Shown here: piece after piece, positions 1-5,298 of the stretch | Position numbering within the stretch: position 1 is the first letter of the stretch | How the letters are laid out: the number at the start of each line of letters is the position of its first letter | DNA from: an uncultured Chloroflexaceae bacterium | GTDB lineage: Bacteria > Chloroflexota > Chloroflexia > Chloroflexales > Chloroflexaceae | DNA length: 7,464 nt | Assembly (NCBI GenBank): GCA_937141995.1 | Contig: CAKZQX010000992.1 | Span: 1 to 7,464 of the forward strand | Direction of reading: 5' to 3' | The notes under the pieces: model-generated | The model's input: the letters and a program-made list of their open reading frames with translations, nothing else | Database searches by the model: none | Told to the model about the DNA's origin: nothing | Translations under genes and position numbers: made by a program

Positions 1-435
1 ACGATCGTCGATCAGATCATGGTCGATTTCACCGCCGATCACATCAGCAGCGAAGACGCCGGGTCGCTGTTGCAGATAATGAACGAGGAAGGTTTCACCG
101 CGGCGGGCCATGCGCCCGACGTTGTGTGGCTGCGCCGCTTCATCCTCATTGTTGAACTGGTAGCCGTCGTAGGGCCGGTTGGGATCATTATTGGCGTTGA
201 GAAAGGAACCGGCCAGCGACTTGAGTGTATCCAGCGGCAGTCCATGGAAAGCCTGGTCGTTCGCTTCGTCGGCCTCCGCGTCCGAGGCATGGCGCATAAT
301 CTCGCGGTAGCGGTTTGCAGCCTCCTCGTCCGAGATGCTGTCGGGGTTGTCCTGGTAGCGCTGGATAAAGTCGGCATACTCTTGCCGGCGACCGGGGTGT
401 TCCTGAAAAAACTGCTCTAGCAGACTCATATTCAT
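1..435 (-). CDS. Small acidic protein of unknown function (C-terminus outside window)
   Basis: Reading the minus strand from an ATG at 435 gives 145 codons open to the window edge, so the C-terminus is missing. The protein begins MNMSLLEQFFQEHPGRRQEY. I do not recognise a named family. Residues 1-80 look helical and rich in charged residues, including a DEEAANRYREIM stretch at about 37-47 followed by an acidic Asp/Glu/Ala run. This resembles short helical hypothetical proteins I associate with Chloroflexota and cyanobacteria. Residues 82-100 are Asn/Asp-rich, and 108-145 may form a second small domain ending in Asp-rich sequence. No signal peptide or membrane segment is visible, so it is probably cytoplasmic. 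The start is chosen because a strong AGGAGG ribosome site lies 5 bases upstream. An in-frame ATG two codons later is spaced less well. The gene lies downstream of, and in the same direction as, the NYN gene, with a MITE-like element between them. Confidence 0.75.
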   Translation of the reverse strand, partial: MNMSLLEQFFQEHPGRRQEYADFIQRYQDNPDSISDEEAANRYREIMRHASDAEADEANDQAFHGLPLDTLKSLAGSFLNANNDPNRPYDGYQFNNEDEAAQPHNVGRMARRGETFLVHYLQQRPGVFAADVIGGEIDHDLIDDR

Positions 436-440
436 CGTGT

Positions 441-446
441 CCTCCT
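441..446 (-). promoter_or_regulatory. Shine-Dalgarno site AGGAGG of the minus-strand hypothetical gene
   Basis: The plus strand reads CCTCCT, so the minus strand reads AGGAGG, a full anti-16S match. Five bases separate it from the ATG at 435, compared with 11 for the alternative ATG at 429. This decides the start. It is the clearest ribosome site of the left half; several other genes here have weak ones or none. Confidence 0.8.
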
Positions 447-538
447 TTGTAATGCTGTCTGATCAGGCCATGCTTACATCGTGTAGTGTGCGCCAGGTTG
501 GTATAGCAAGGAGTATGCCAGTTTTTAGCGAGAACTGA

Positions 539-710
539 GAGACTGTCTGAAAAGGGTGTGTCATGGGGATACGGCCCCGGCGCGGGCGTCCCGGCGTCAG
601 CCGGTGTGGGGCCGAACCGGCTGATGCCGGAACGCCTGGGGCGCTGTCCGGTGTATCCGGGCAACGAACATGCCATGTGACCGCCGCGAACCACCGTTTC
701 AGACAGGCTC
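539..710. mobile_element. MITE-like non-autonomous insertion element, 172 bp, flanked by TGA duplications
   Basis: The left end reads GAGACTGTCTGAAA (539-552). The right end, read inward on the other strand, is GAGCCTGTCTGAAA (710-697), so 13 of 14 bases match. The element is flanked by TGA at 536-538 and TGA at 711-713, consistent with a 3-bp target duplication. From general knowledge, GAGCCTGTTTGAAA-like ends with a TNA duplication are typical of the IS1031 group of the IS5 family, so a relative of that group could have mobilised it. The inside is GC-rich, has no transposase, and is largely self-complementary (see the 585-636 repeat). It sits 13 bp past the stop of the NYN gene and about 100 bp upstream of the next gene on the same strand. 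The repeat structure is seen directly. The mobility and family assignment are inferred. Confidence 0.7.
585..636. repeat. Central inverted repeat of the MITE-like element (long hairpin)
   Basis: Arms 585-604 and 617-636 are 20 bases each, with 18 of 20 complementary, around a 12-base loop (605-616). The inner 12 bases of the arms differ at one position. Pairing probably continues outward with interruptions, since GGATAC near 567-572 faces GTATCC at 653-658. The whole element could therefore fold into one imperfect hairpin as DNA or RNA. There is no following T-run on either strand, so it is not a classic intrinsic terminator, but it could protect or end transcripts from the NYN gene. Confidence 0.7.
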
Positions 711-725
711 TGAGAACAGGAGACC

Positions 726-1223
726 TTACTCTTCCTCAGAATCGGCTCCCTCCGGGTCGATCCCAAAGATCTGCATCCATTCGTCAACTTCGCGGGGAGT
801 AAGGGGGCGCTCGCTGCTTTTGTTGTCGGGACGTACCGTCGGCCCGGCGGAAGCGTGCAACTTGCGGGCAAATTCGCTGGAGGATATGACCACAATATTT
901 CGGGCATGTGCCTCACCCGCCACCGCCCGGTCGGAGGTGATCACCTGCCACTCATGTGTGCGCCGGATTGCGCGGATACGTTTGATCAATAACCTGTCGG
1001 CATCACGGGGGGATTTGGCAAAGTGACACTCGACATTATAGCCGTTGAGATTCTGCGGGTGGCCGTACACCCCGTGATCGAACACGACGACGATGCGCCG
1101 GCCGCGCTTTCGGGCCGCATACCGCCGCAGCAGCAAGACCAGTTGCGCTTCATCGTCGCTATCTGCCAGATCCAGGTCCGGCATCTGTCCAATCAAGTTG
1201 TGCCCATCGATAAGCAGTGGCAT
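726..1223 (-). CDS. NYN/YacP-like PIN-fold predicted nuclease
   Basis: A 165-residue protein beginning MPLLIDGHNLIG, the typical first strand of NYN (YacP/Rae1-like, PIN-like fold) proteins. Candidate metal-binding acidic residues sit where the fold expects them: D6 and N9 in the first strand, D49 in VVVFDHG, D74 and D76 in SPRDADRLL, and D98 in VITSDRAV. The domain covers about residues 1-125. The tail (130-165) is charged and ends in an acidic Ser/Glu run. Relatives include Bacillus Rae1, a ribosome-associated endoribonuclease, so RNA cleavage is the likely activity, but the substrate is unknown. It is probably cytoplasmic, as no signal or membrane segment is seen. The ATG at 1223 is chosen because the fold starts exactly there. 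A longer reading from 1370 would add 49 residues with no family character and would run back across the promoter. The gene is divergent from the DUF4097 gene. Confidence 0.82.
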   Translation of the reverse strand: MPLLIDGHNLIGQMPDLDLADSDDEAQLVLLLRRYAARKRGRRIVVVFDHGVYGHPQNLNGYNVECHFAKSPRDADRLLIKRIRAIRRTHEWQVITSDRAVAGEAHARNIVVISSSEFARKLHASAGPTVRPDNKSSERPLTPREVDEWMQIFGIDPEGADSEEE

Positions 1224-1230
1224 ACCTTCG

Positions 1231-1258
1231 ATTGTACCACTGATGCGCGGGTTGTAAC
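1231..1258 (-). promoter_or_regulatory. Promoter of the NYN gene with extended -10, probably leaderless
   Basis: On the minus strand TGG-TACAAT occupies 1239-1231, giving a TGn extended -10 and a good -10 hexamer (5 of 6 to TATAAT). GTTACA at 1258-1253 is a 4-of-6 match to the -35, with a 16-bp spacer. Only seven bases lie between the -10 and the ATG at 1223, so transcription should begin at or next to the A of the start codon. No proper Shine-Dalgarno site is available, which agrees with a leaderless mRNA. Confidence 0.55.
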
Positions 1259-1345
1259 ACCCATAGTGCAACAATTGATCCCGGACGCGCGTCCCATCCC
1301 TGAACGATTTTTTAACCGAAGCCCGCACACCCTGGCGTGAACCGG

Positions 1346-1375
1346 TTGATCCGTGCCGGCGTGTGCCCATATACC
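1346..1375 (+). promoter_or_regulatory. Putative promoter of the DUF4097 gene
   Basis: TTGATC (1346-1351) and TATACC (1370-1375) are separated by 18 bp, and each matches its consensus at four positions. Transcription would start near 1382, about 15 bases before the ATG at 1397. The -10 overlaps the palindrome ATACC-GATA-GGTAT (1371-1384), so a regulator could bind here. The call is based on sequence match alone. Confidence 0.35.
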
Positions 1376-1384
1376 GATAGGTAT
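1371..1384. promoter_or_regulatory. Palindrome at the DUF4097 promoter, possible operator
   Basis: ATACC and GGTAT are perfect 5-bp arms around GATA. Immediately downstream, ATAGG (1377-1381) pairs with CCTAT (1394-1398, which includes the first two bases of the start codon), and GAATATTC (1387-1394) is itself palindromic. The two longer repeats share bases and so cannot form together. Such symmetry fits a dimeric repressor site or an RNA hairpin at the start codon. I cannot name a regulator. Confidence 0.3.
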
Positions 1385-1396
1385 GAGAATATTCCT

Positions 1397-2479
1397 ATGC
1401 CAGGAACAGACATATACGAGCAACCGGTGCAACCGGACGAGCAAGCGTATCGCCGGCACTATCGGCAAGATCAGGCCCGACGCTGGGGTAGCGTGCTGCT
1501 GCTGGTTGGCATCGTCTGGCTGGTCTTTGAACTGGTCAGCCACACCTTCTTTCTAGGAAGTGGGTTTGGGTTTGTCGAGCGCACGCAGCGCCTGGAAGAA
1601 ACCGTCACCGGGGAGGCACTCGTTGTTGATGTTATTGGCGACGATGTCAGCCTGGTGCGGGGCAGCGGTCCTGAGATACAGATCGAGGTCGTCAAGCATG
1701 CCTTCGGGTGGAATGGAGCGGCGGCGGAACGCGCCCTGGCGGATCTGGATCTGACGATTGACGAGCGCGGCAACAGCGTGCATATCACCGGCCCGCGTAC
1801 AACCGGGTTCTTTATCGGGCGGCGGCCGTATGTCTCGCTGAACATTGCGCTCCCGGTCGATACCCAGGTTACCATCAACGCCACCAACGGCGATCTGTTG
1901 CTGGCTAATGTGGTCGGCGACGGCACGCTGGAGACGATCAACGGCACCATTTCCGGCGCGGACACCCAGGGTTCCCTGACGCTCAAGACTACCAACGGCG
2001 ATATCGCGTTGGAGAACCACAACGGCTCGCTGGTCATCGAAACAATCAACGGCGATGTCACTGCTGAAGATGGACGTATCACCCGGGTGCAGGCCGGCAG
2101 CGTGAACGGCGACTTCACATTCGTTGGCGTAACCGGCATGCTCGACGTGACGACTGTTTCCGGCGATATCGTCGTGGAAGATGCGCAGGCCGTTCAGCTT
2201 GGCCTGGAGAGTACCAGCGGTAACCTGGAGTTTGCGGGCAGTCTGGCTGCTACCGGCCCGCAGCGCATCACCAGCATTGCCGGCGATGTCGCGCTGCGCC
2301 TGCCCGCAACCGGCAACCTGCGACTGGATGTAACCACCCTCAGCGGTGACATAGAGACAGATATTGAATTACAGCAGGCAACCTACGAACGCCGCCAGGT
2401 GCGCGGACGGTTAGGGGCGGGCGACACGCTCCTCCGCGTCACTACCACCAGCGGCGATATCACTATCGTCGCGGATTGA
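1397..2479 (+). CDS. Membrane-anchored DUF4097 beta-repeat protein
   Basis: A 360-residue protein. The first 30 residues are polar, with a basic patch just before one hydrophobic segment (about 30-48, LLLVGIVWLVFELV), which predicts an N-in signal anchor and an outside C-terminal domain. The rest is a DUF4097-type repeat domain with NGD/SGD turns. The Gly-preceding residue falls at about 164, 182, 200, 218, 237, 255, 274, 295, 316 and 352, so most spacings are 18-21 residues, as expected for stacked beta coils. The first part uses NG and the second mostly SG. Members are often annotated as putative adhesins, but biochemical function is generally unknown and I assign none. The ATG at 1397 is preferred over a GTG at 1337, which would add 20 residues and begin upstream of the putative promoter. 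No good Shine-Dalgarno site is seen. The gene is divergent from the NYN gene. Confidence 0.85.
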   Translation: MPGTDIYEQPVQPDEQAYRRHYRQDQARRWGSVLLLVGIVWLVFELVSHTFFLGSGFGFVERTQRLEETVTGEALVVDVIGDDVSLVRGSGPEIQIEVVKHAFGWNGAAAERALADLDLTIDERGNSVHITGPRTTGFFIGRRPYVSLNIALPVDTQVTINATNGDLLLANVVGDGTLETINGTISGADTQGSLTLKTTNGDIALENHNGSLVIETINGDVTAEDGRITRVQAGSVNGDFTFVGVTGMLDVTTVSGDIVVEDAQAVQLGLESTSGNLEFAGSLAATGPQRITSIAGDVALRLPATGNLRLDVTTLSGDIETDIELQQATYERRQVRGRLGAGDTLLRVTTTSGDITIVAD

Positions 2480-2597
2480 GCCGGCCTGGAGTGGGGAAGC
2501 ATGGCTCCTGCCGGGAAGAGCTTTGGAGTGCGAGCGCTATATGCTCGCTATGAACGCGGACAGGTGCGCGTCTGCTTTGCTCCTTTTGCACTGGTTA

Positions 2598-2606
2598 TGG
2601 TACAAT
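2598..2606 (+). promoter_or_regulatory. Extended -10 promoter of pdxS
   Basis: TGG-TACAAT is a TGn extended -10, identical over nine bases to the one before the NYN gene. Only a poor -35 is present (TTGCTC at 2577-2582, 18-bp spacer), and extended -10 promoters often tolerate that. The start of transcription would be near 2613, leaving an untranslated leader of about 37 bases. The remaining intergenic sequence from 2480 shows a weak hairpin (2530-2548) and nothing else I can name. Confidence 0.5.
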
Positions 2607-2640
2607 ATTACTATCGAAATTACTCACATGTGTCGCATAC

Positions 2641-2645
2641 AGGTG
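2641..2645 (+). promoter_or_regulatory. Ribosome binding site of pdxS
   Basis: AGGTG lies four bases before the ATG at 2650. It is a partial Shine-Dalgarno match with slightly short spacing. It supports this start, which also matches the usual PdxS N-terminus. Confidence 0.45.
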
Positions 2646-2649
2646 CTAT

Positions 2650-3531
2650 ATGGAGAAGTCAACCTGGACCACGAAAGTCGGTCTGGCCCAGATGCTGAAG
2701 GGCGGCGTAATCATGGATGTGGTTACGCCAGAGCAGGCCCGCATTGCCGAAGAAGCCGGAGCTGTGGCAGTCATGGCGCTTGAGCGCGTCCCGGCTGATA
2801 TACGGGCTGAAGGCGGTGTGGCGCGGATGAGCGACCCGGAACTGATTATGGCGATTATGGACGCTGTAACCATTCCGGTGATGGCAAAGGCACGCATTGG
2901 TCACTTTGTCGAGGCGCAAGTGTTGGAAGCGCTAGGAATCGATTATATCGACGAGAGCGAAGTGCTGACACCGGCCGACGATGAACACCATATCAACAAA
3001 CATGGCTTCAAGGTGCCGTTTGTATGCGGTTGTCGTAATCTTGGCGAAGCCTTGCGGCGAATAGCTGAGGGCGCGGCGATGCTACGGACCAAAGGTGAGG
3101 CCGGAACCGGCAATGTGGTTGAGGCGGTGCGCCATGCGCGTACGGTGTATGGCGAGATCTGGCGGCTGCAAAGCATGAGCGAAGATGAGTTGTACACGGC
3201 GGCCCGCAACCTGCAGGCACCTTTTGAACTGGTGCGCGAGGTTGCCAAAACCGGGCGATTGCCCGTGGTCAACTTTGCGGCCGGCGGTATTGCGACACCC
3301 GCCGATGCCGCGCTGATGATGCAGTTGGGTGTCGATGGGGTGTTTGTCGGCAGTGGCATCTTTAAGTCGGGTGATCCGGCCCGGCGCGCTCGCGCAATTG
3401 TTGAGGCAACCACGCACTACAACGATGCTGAGATGATTGCCGAGGTCAGCAAGGGGCTGGGTGAGGCCATGGTTGGGATCGAAATCAGCTCAATTCCGCG
3501 CGAGCAACTGATGGCCGGGCGCGGCTGGTAA
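2650..3531 (+). CDS. pdxS: Pyridoxal 5'-phosphate synthase subunit PdxS
   Basis: PdxS is the synthase subunit of the DXP-independent vitamin B6 route. It builds pyridoxal 5'-phosphate from ribose 5-phosphate (or ribulose 5-phosphate), glyceraldehyde 3-phosphate and ammonia supplied by PdxT. In the cytoplasm it forms a dodecamer decorated by PdxT. The 293-residue length is the family norm. Visible family landmarks are the GGVIMDVV segment with the catalytic Asp at 23, the first Schiff-base Lys at 80 in VMAKARIGH, the second active-site Lys at 148 in [10 protein letters not shown], and the phosphate-binding [13 protein letters not shown] (208-220) and [12 protein letters not shown] (232-243). 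All key residues are present, so it should be active. It has its own promoter and is followed by pdxT 69 bp downstream on the same strand, the usual partnership. Confidence 0.98.
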   Translation: MEKSTWTTKVGLAQMLKGGVIMDVVTPEQARIAEEAGAVAVMALERVPADIRAEGGVARMSDPELIMAIMDAVTIPVMAKARIGHFVEAQVLEALGIDYIDESEVLTPADDEHHINKHGFKVPFVCGCRNLGEALRRIAEGAAMLRTKGEAGTGNVVEAVRHARTVYGEIWRLQSMSEDELYTAARNLQAPFELVREVAKTGRLPVVNFAAGGIATPADAALMMQLGVDGVFVGSGIFKSGDPARRARAIVEATTHYNDAEMIAEVSKGLGEAMVGIEISSIPREQLMAGRGW

Positions 3532-3540
3532 TGATGTAGT

Positions 3541-3593
3541 CGGCAGTCGTTCGTGCCGGGCACGTGAAGGCCCGGCGCTACTGCCGGCCGGCA
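3541..3593. repeat. Nested inverted repeats in the pdxS-pdxT spacer
   Basis: The outer arms CGGCAGT (3541-3547) and ACTGCCG (3580-3586) enclose inner arms GCCGGGC (3555-3561) and GCCCGGC (3570-3576) around an 8-base loop. Both stems are perfect over 7 bp. The right outer arm also overlaps a separate perfect 12-bp palindrome, TGCCGGCCGGCA (3582-3593), so two folds compete. No T-run follows, which argues against a standard terminator. The structure could stabilise the pdxS message or tune pdxT translation. It could also be a genome-wide dispersed repeat. Confidence 0.65.
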
Positions 3594-3600
3594 ACAGGCT

Positions 3601-4173
3601 ATGACAACAGGTATTCTGGCGCTACAAGGCGATTTTCGGGAACATGAAGAGATTATCCGGCGGTTGGGTATCCCGGTACAGCAGGTGCGGTTACCCAAAC
3701 ATTTGGATACTATTGACCGATTGATTATCCCCGGTGGGGAAAGCACGACGATTGGGAAGCTGCTGGTCAAGTATGGCCTGATTGAGCCCATTCGCCGCCG
3801 TGCCGGGCGTGACCTGGCCGTGTGGGGCACCTGTGCCGGGGCTATTCTGATGGCCCACCAGATTATCGACGGGCGGCCGGAAGGCCAACCCAACCTCGAT
3901 GTGATGGATATTGTCGCGCGGCGTAATGCCTTTGGGCGGCAGCGTGACAGCTTCGAGGCCGATCTGGATGTGCCGGTCATGGGAGAGCAGCCGGTGCCGG
4001 GAGTCTTTATTCGCGCACCCGGCATTGAGTCTGTCGGTATGGGAGTTGACGTGCTGGCGCGTCTGCCGGAAAGCAAGATTGTCGCAGCCCGGCAGGGCCG
4101 GCTTCTGGCAACAACGTTTCATCCCGAATTAACGGGGGATGATCGCTTTCATCGCTACTTTCTGGAGTTATAA
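3601..4173 (+). CDS. pdxT: Pyridoxal 5'-phosphate synthase glutaminase subunit PdxT
   Basis: PdxT is the class I glutaminase partner of PdxS. It hydrolyses glutamine to glutamate and channels the ammonia into the PdxS active site, and it is normally active only when docked on PdxS. The 190 residues match the family length. The N-terminus [15 protein letters not shown] is the family signature. PGGEST (44-49) forms the oxyanion region, the nucleophile Cys is at 78 in WGTCAG, and the His-174/Glu-176 dyad lies in TTFHPEL. The catalytic triad is therefore complete. The ATG at 3601 fits the conserved N-terminus. The only nearby ribosome-site-like sequence is ACAGG, two bases from the ATG, which is too close to be strong. 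Translation may depend on read-through from pdxS and on the structured spacer. Confidence 0.97.
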   Translation: MTTGILALQGDFREHEEIIRRLGIPVQQVRLPKHLDTIDRLIIPGGESTTIGKLLVKYGLIEPIRRRAGRDLAVWGTCAGAILMAHQIIDGRPEGQPNLDVMDIVARRNAFGRQRDSFEADLDVPVMGEQPVPGVFIRAPGIESVGMGVDVLARLPESKIVAARQGRLLATTFHPELTGDDRFHRYFLEL

Positions 4174-4210
4174 GGGTAACGGGGAAGGATAGAAGGGGAC
4201 CGGGTTTGGG
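4174..4210 (+). other. G-rich tract directly after pdxT, possible G-quadruplex
   Basis: Five runs of three or four G occur in 37 bases (4174-4176, 4181-4184, 4195-4198, 4202-4204, 4208-4210), with linkers of 4, 10, 3 and 3 bases. Four runs with one long loop could form a G-quadruplex in the transcript or coding strand. The second half of the 96-bp intergenic stretch is C/A-rich, with a TTGACC (4219-4224) that could be a -35, but no convincing -10 follows it. The pdxT terminator is not apparent. Confidence 0.35.
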
Positions 4211-4269
4211 AGAGGCATTTGACCCTGAATCCACACCGCATACTCCACACCCTTACACCCTGATCGCAT

Positions 4270-5298
4270 ATGATACGATCCGTCGCACCGGTTGATCTCT
4301 GGACACTGCGACGTAAACCGCGCAGTCATGTGGTGTTGTATAACCCCACGCTGCTGGTACGTCCACATCGTCCATTCTGGTTTGCCCTGCTCTGTATGCT
4401 GCAAGGTACAGGGCGCGATCAGGCCATGACGGTGTTCCGCGAGCGTGGGCTTAGTGCGATGGTTCAGGCGCAGGGCCGGACCGGACGACCGGAACAGGAT
4501 ATTATTTATCTCTCAACCTACGGTTCGTTGGGGCGGGGTGCGCCAACTGATCGGGATATCTGGTTTCGACTGCTTGAGCAACTCTGTGTAAGTGCCGGGC
4601 ATAACCACGTTCAGCGCCTCTATGCGGCAATCTCGAGCCAGCAAGTGGAACTACGCGAGATCTTTCGTCAACTGGGCTTCCAGGCCTATGCGCATCGGAC
4701 GATCTTGCAACTCTCCGGGCCGGATTGGGACCAGGGAACCACCATTGCGCCGATGCGGTCGCAGTTGCGGCAGGATCGCTGGGCCATCCATAAGCTCTAC
4801 GGAATTGTTACACCCCGGTTTGTGCAACAGGCCGAGGCCCGCAACCCCCGCGATTGGATGCTGCCGCTAACCCAGCAGTGGAAACGCCTGTCCCGGCGGG
4901 CCTGGGTGCTGGGACCGGAAGATAACCTGGTGGCTTATATTCGGGCGACCCGGGGCCCGGCGGCGCATGTCCTGACCCTGTTGATGCATCCTAATGCCCG
5001 TGATGTCGTCAATGATGTCCTGCGTTTTGGCCTGACCCAGGTACCCGATACGCGACCAGTGTATCTCTTATTACACGAATATCAGGAGGAATTGTTGGCT
5101 CCGGCCCAGGATCTGGGCTTCCAGCCGATCGGTGAGCAAACTATGCTTGTGAAAAGCACCGTCATTCCCGTACGACGATCCGTGCTCTTACCGGCGCTGG
5201 AGGCTGGCCTGGATCCGCGCGTCCCAATTCCGAGCATCTCTGCACCGAGGGAGGATCCACAGATATATGTCAGTAGAGCGACGCGAAGTAACAAGTAA
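4270..5298 (+). CDS. Uncharacterised protein with two GNAT-like halves
   Basis: 342 residues, with no family I can name with certainty. The pattern suggests two N-acetyltransferase (GNAT)-like folds. The first (about 8-150) ends with DIWFRLLEQLCVSAGHNHVQRLYAAI, a short helix, then RQLGFQAYAHRTILQL, the usual GNAT finish of beta strand, helix, 'GF' and closing strand. The second (about 159-305) repeats this as VYLLLHEYQEELLAPAQDLGFQPIGEQTMLVK. The acetyl-CoA P-loop (Q/R-x-x-G-x-G/A) is not obvious in either half, so it may bind another ligand or be catalytically inactive. No signal or membrane segment is seen. An in-frame stop at 4261 limits the start, making ATG 4270 the only upstream choice. 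It has no Shine-Dalgarno site and may be leaderless. The end overlaps the R3H ATPase gene by 32 bp, suggesting translational coupling. An acetyltransferase role is a weak inference. Confidence 0.75.
   Translation: MIRSVAPVDLWTLRRKPRSHVVLYNPTLLVRPHRPFWFALLCMLQGTGRDQAMTVFRERGLSAMVQAQGRTGRPEQDIIYLSTYGSLGRGAPTDRDIWFRLLEQLCVSAGHNHVQRLYAAISSQQVELREIFRQLGFQAYAHRTILQLSGPDWDQGTTIAPMRSQLRQDRWAIHKLYGIVTPRFVQQAEARNPRDWMLPLTQQWKRLSRRAWVLGPEDNLVAYIRATRGPAAHVLTLLMHPNARDVVNDVLRFGLTQVPDTRPVYLLLHEYQEELLAPAQDLGFQPIGEQTMLVKSTVIPVRRSVLLPALEAGLDPRVPIPSISAPREDPQIYVSRATRSNK
5247..5255 (+). promoter_or_regulatory. Ribosome binding site of the R3H ATPase gene, inside the preceding gene
   Basis: GAGGGAGGA is a strong purine-rich Shine-Dalgarno sequence ending 11 bases before the ATG at 5267. 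It lies within the 3' end of the GNAT-like gene, so the two genes are read from one message. Confidence 0.55.

Noticed and set aside
500..505. TGC-TATACC as a -10 for the minus-strand hypothetical gene
   Set aside because: It matches only four of six bases and has no recognisable -35 at a suitable spacing. The gene may instead be read from the NYN promoter.
188..916. Long minus-strand reading frame of 242 codons
   Set aside because: It runs across the tail of the NYN gene, the whole MITE-like element and part of the hypothetical gene in a different frame. Its product is rich in Pro/Arg/Ser without any domain.
1224..1370. N-terminal extension of the NYN protein from a start at 1370
   Set aside because: The 49 extra residues do not resemble the family and cover the extended -10 promoter. 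The fold begins exactly at the Met at 1223.
1337..1396. GTG start at 1337 for the DUF4097 protein
   Set aside because: It has no ribosome site and would lie upstream of the putative promoter. The added residues are not family-like, so ATG 1397 is more likely.
2530..2548. GCGAGC/GCTCGC hairpin as a terminator of the DUF4097 gene
   Set aside because: The stem is only 6 bp with a 7-base loop and has no T-run after it, so it is too weak to call.
3417..4076. 219-codon minus-strand frame opposite the end of pdxS and pdxT
   Set aside because: The opposite strand encodes complete pdxS and pdxT with catalytic residues. This frame is low-complexity Ser/Arg/Pro sequence.
4219..4246. TTGACC-based promoter before the GNAT-like gene
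   Set aside because: The -35-like site is good, but no hexamer at 16-18 bp resembles a -10.
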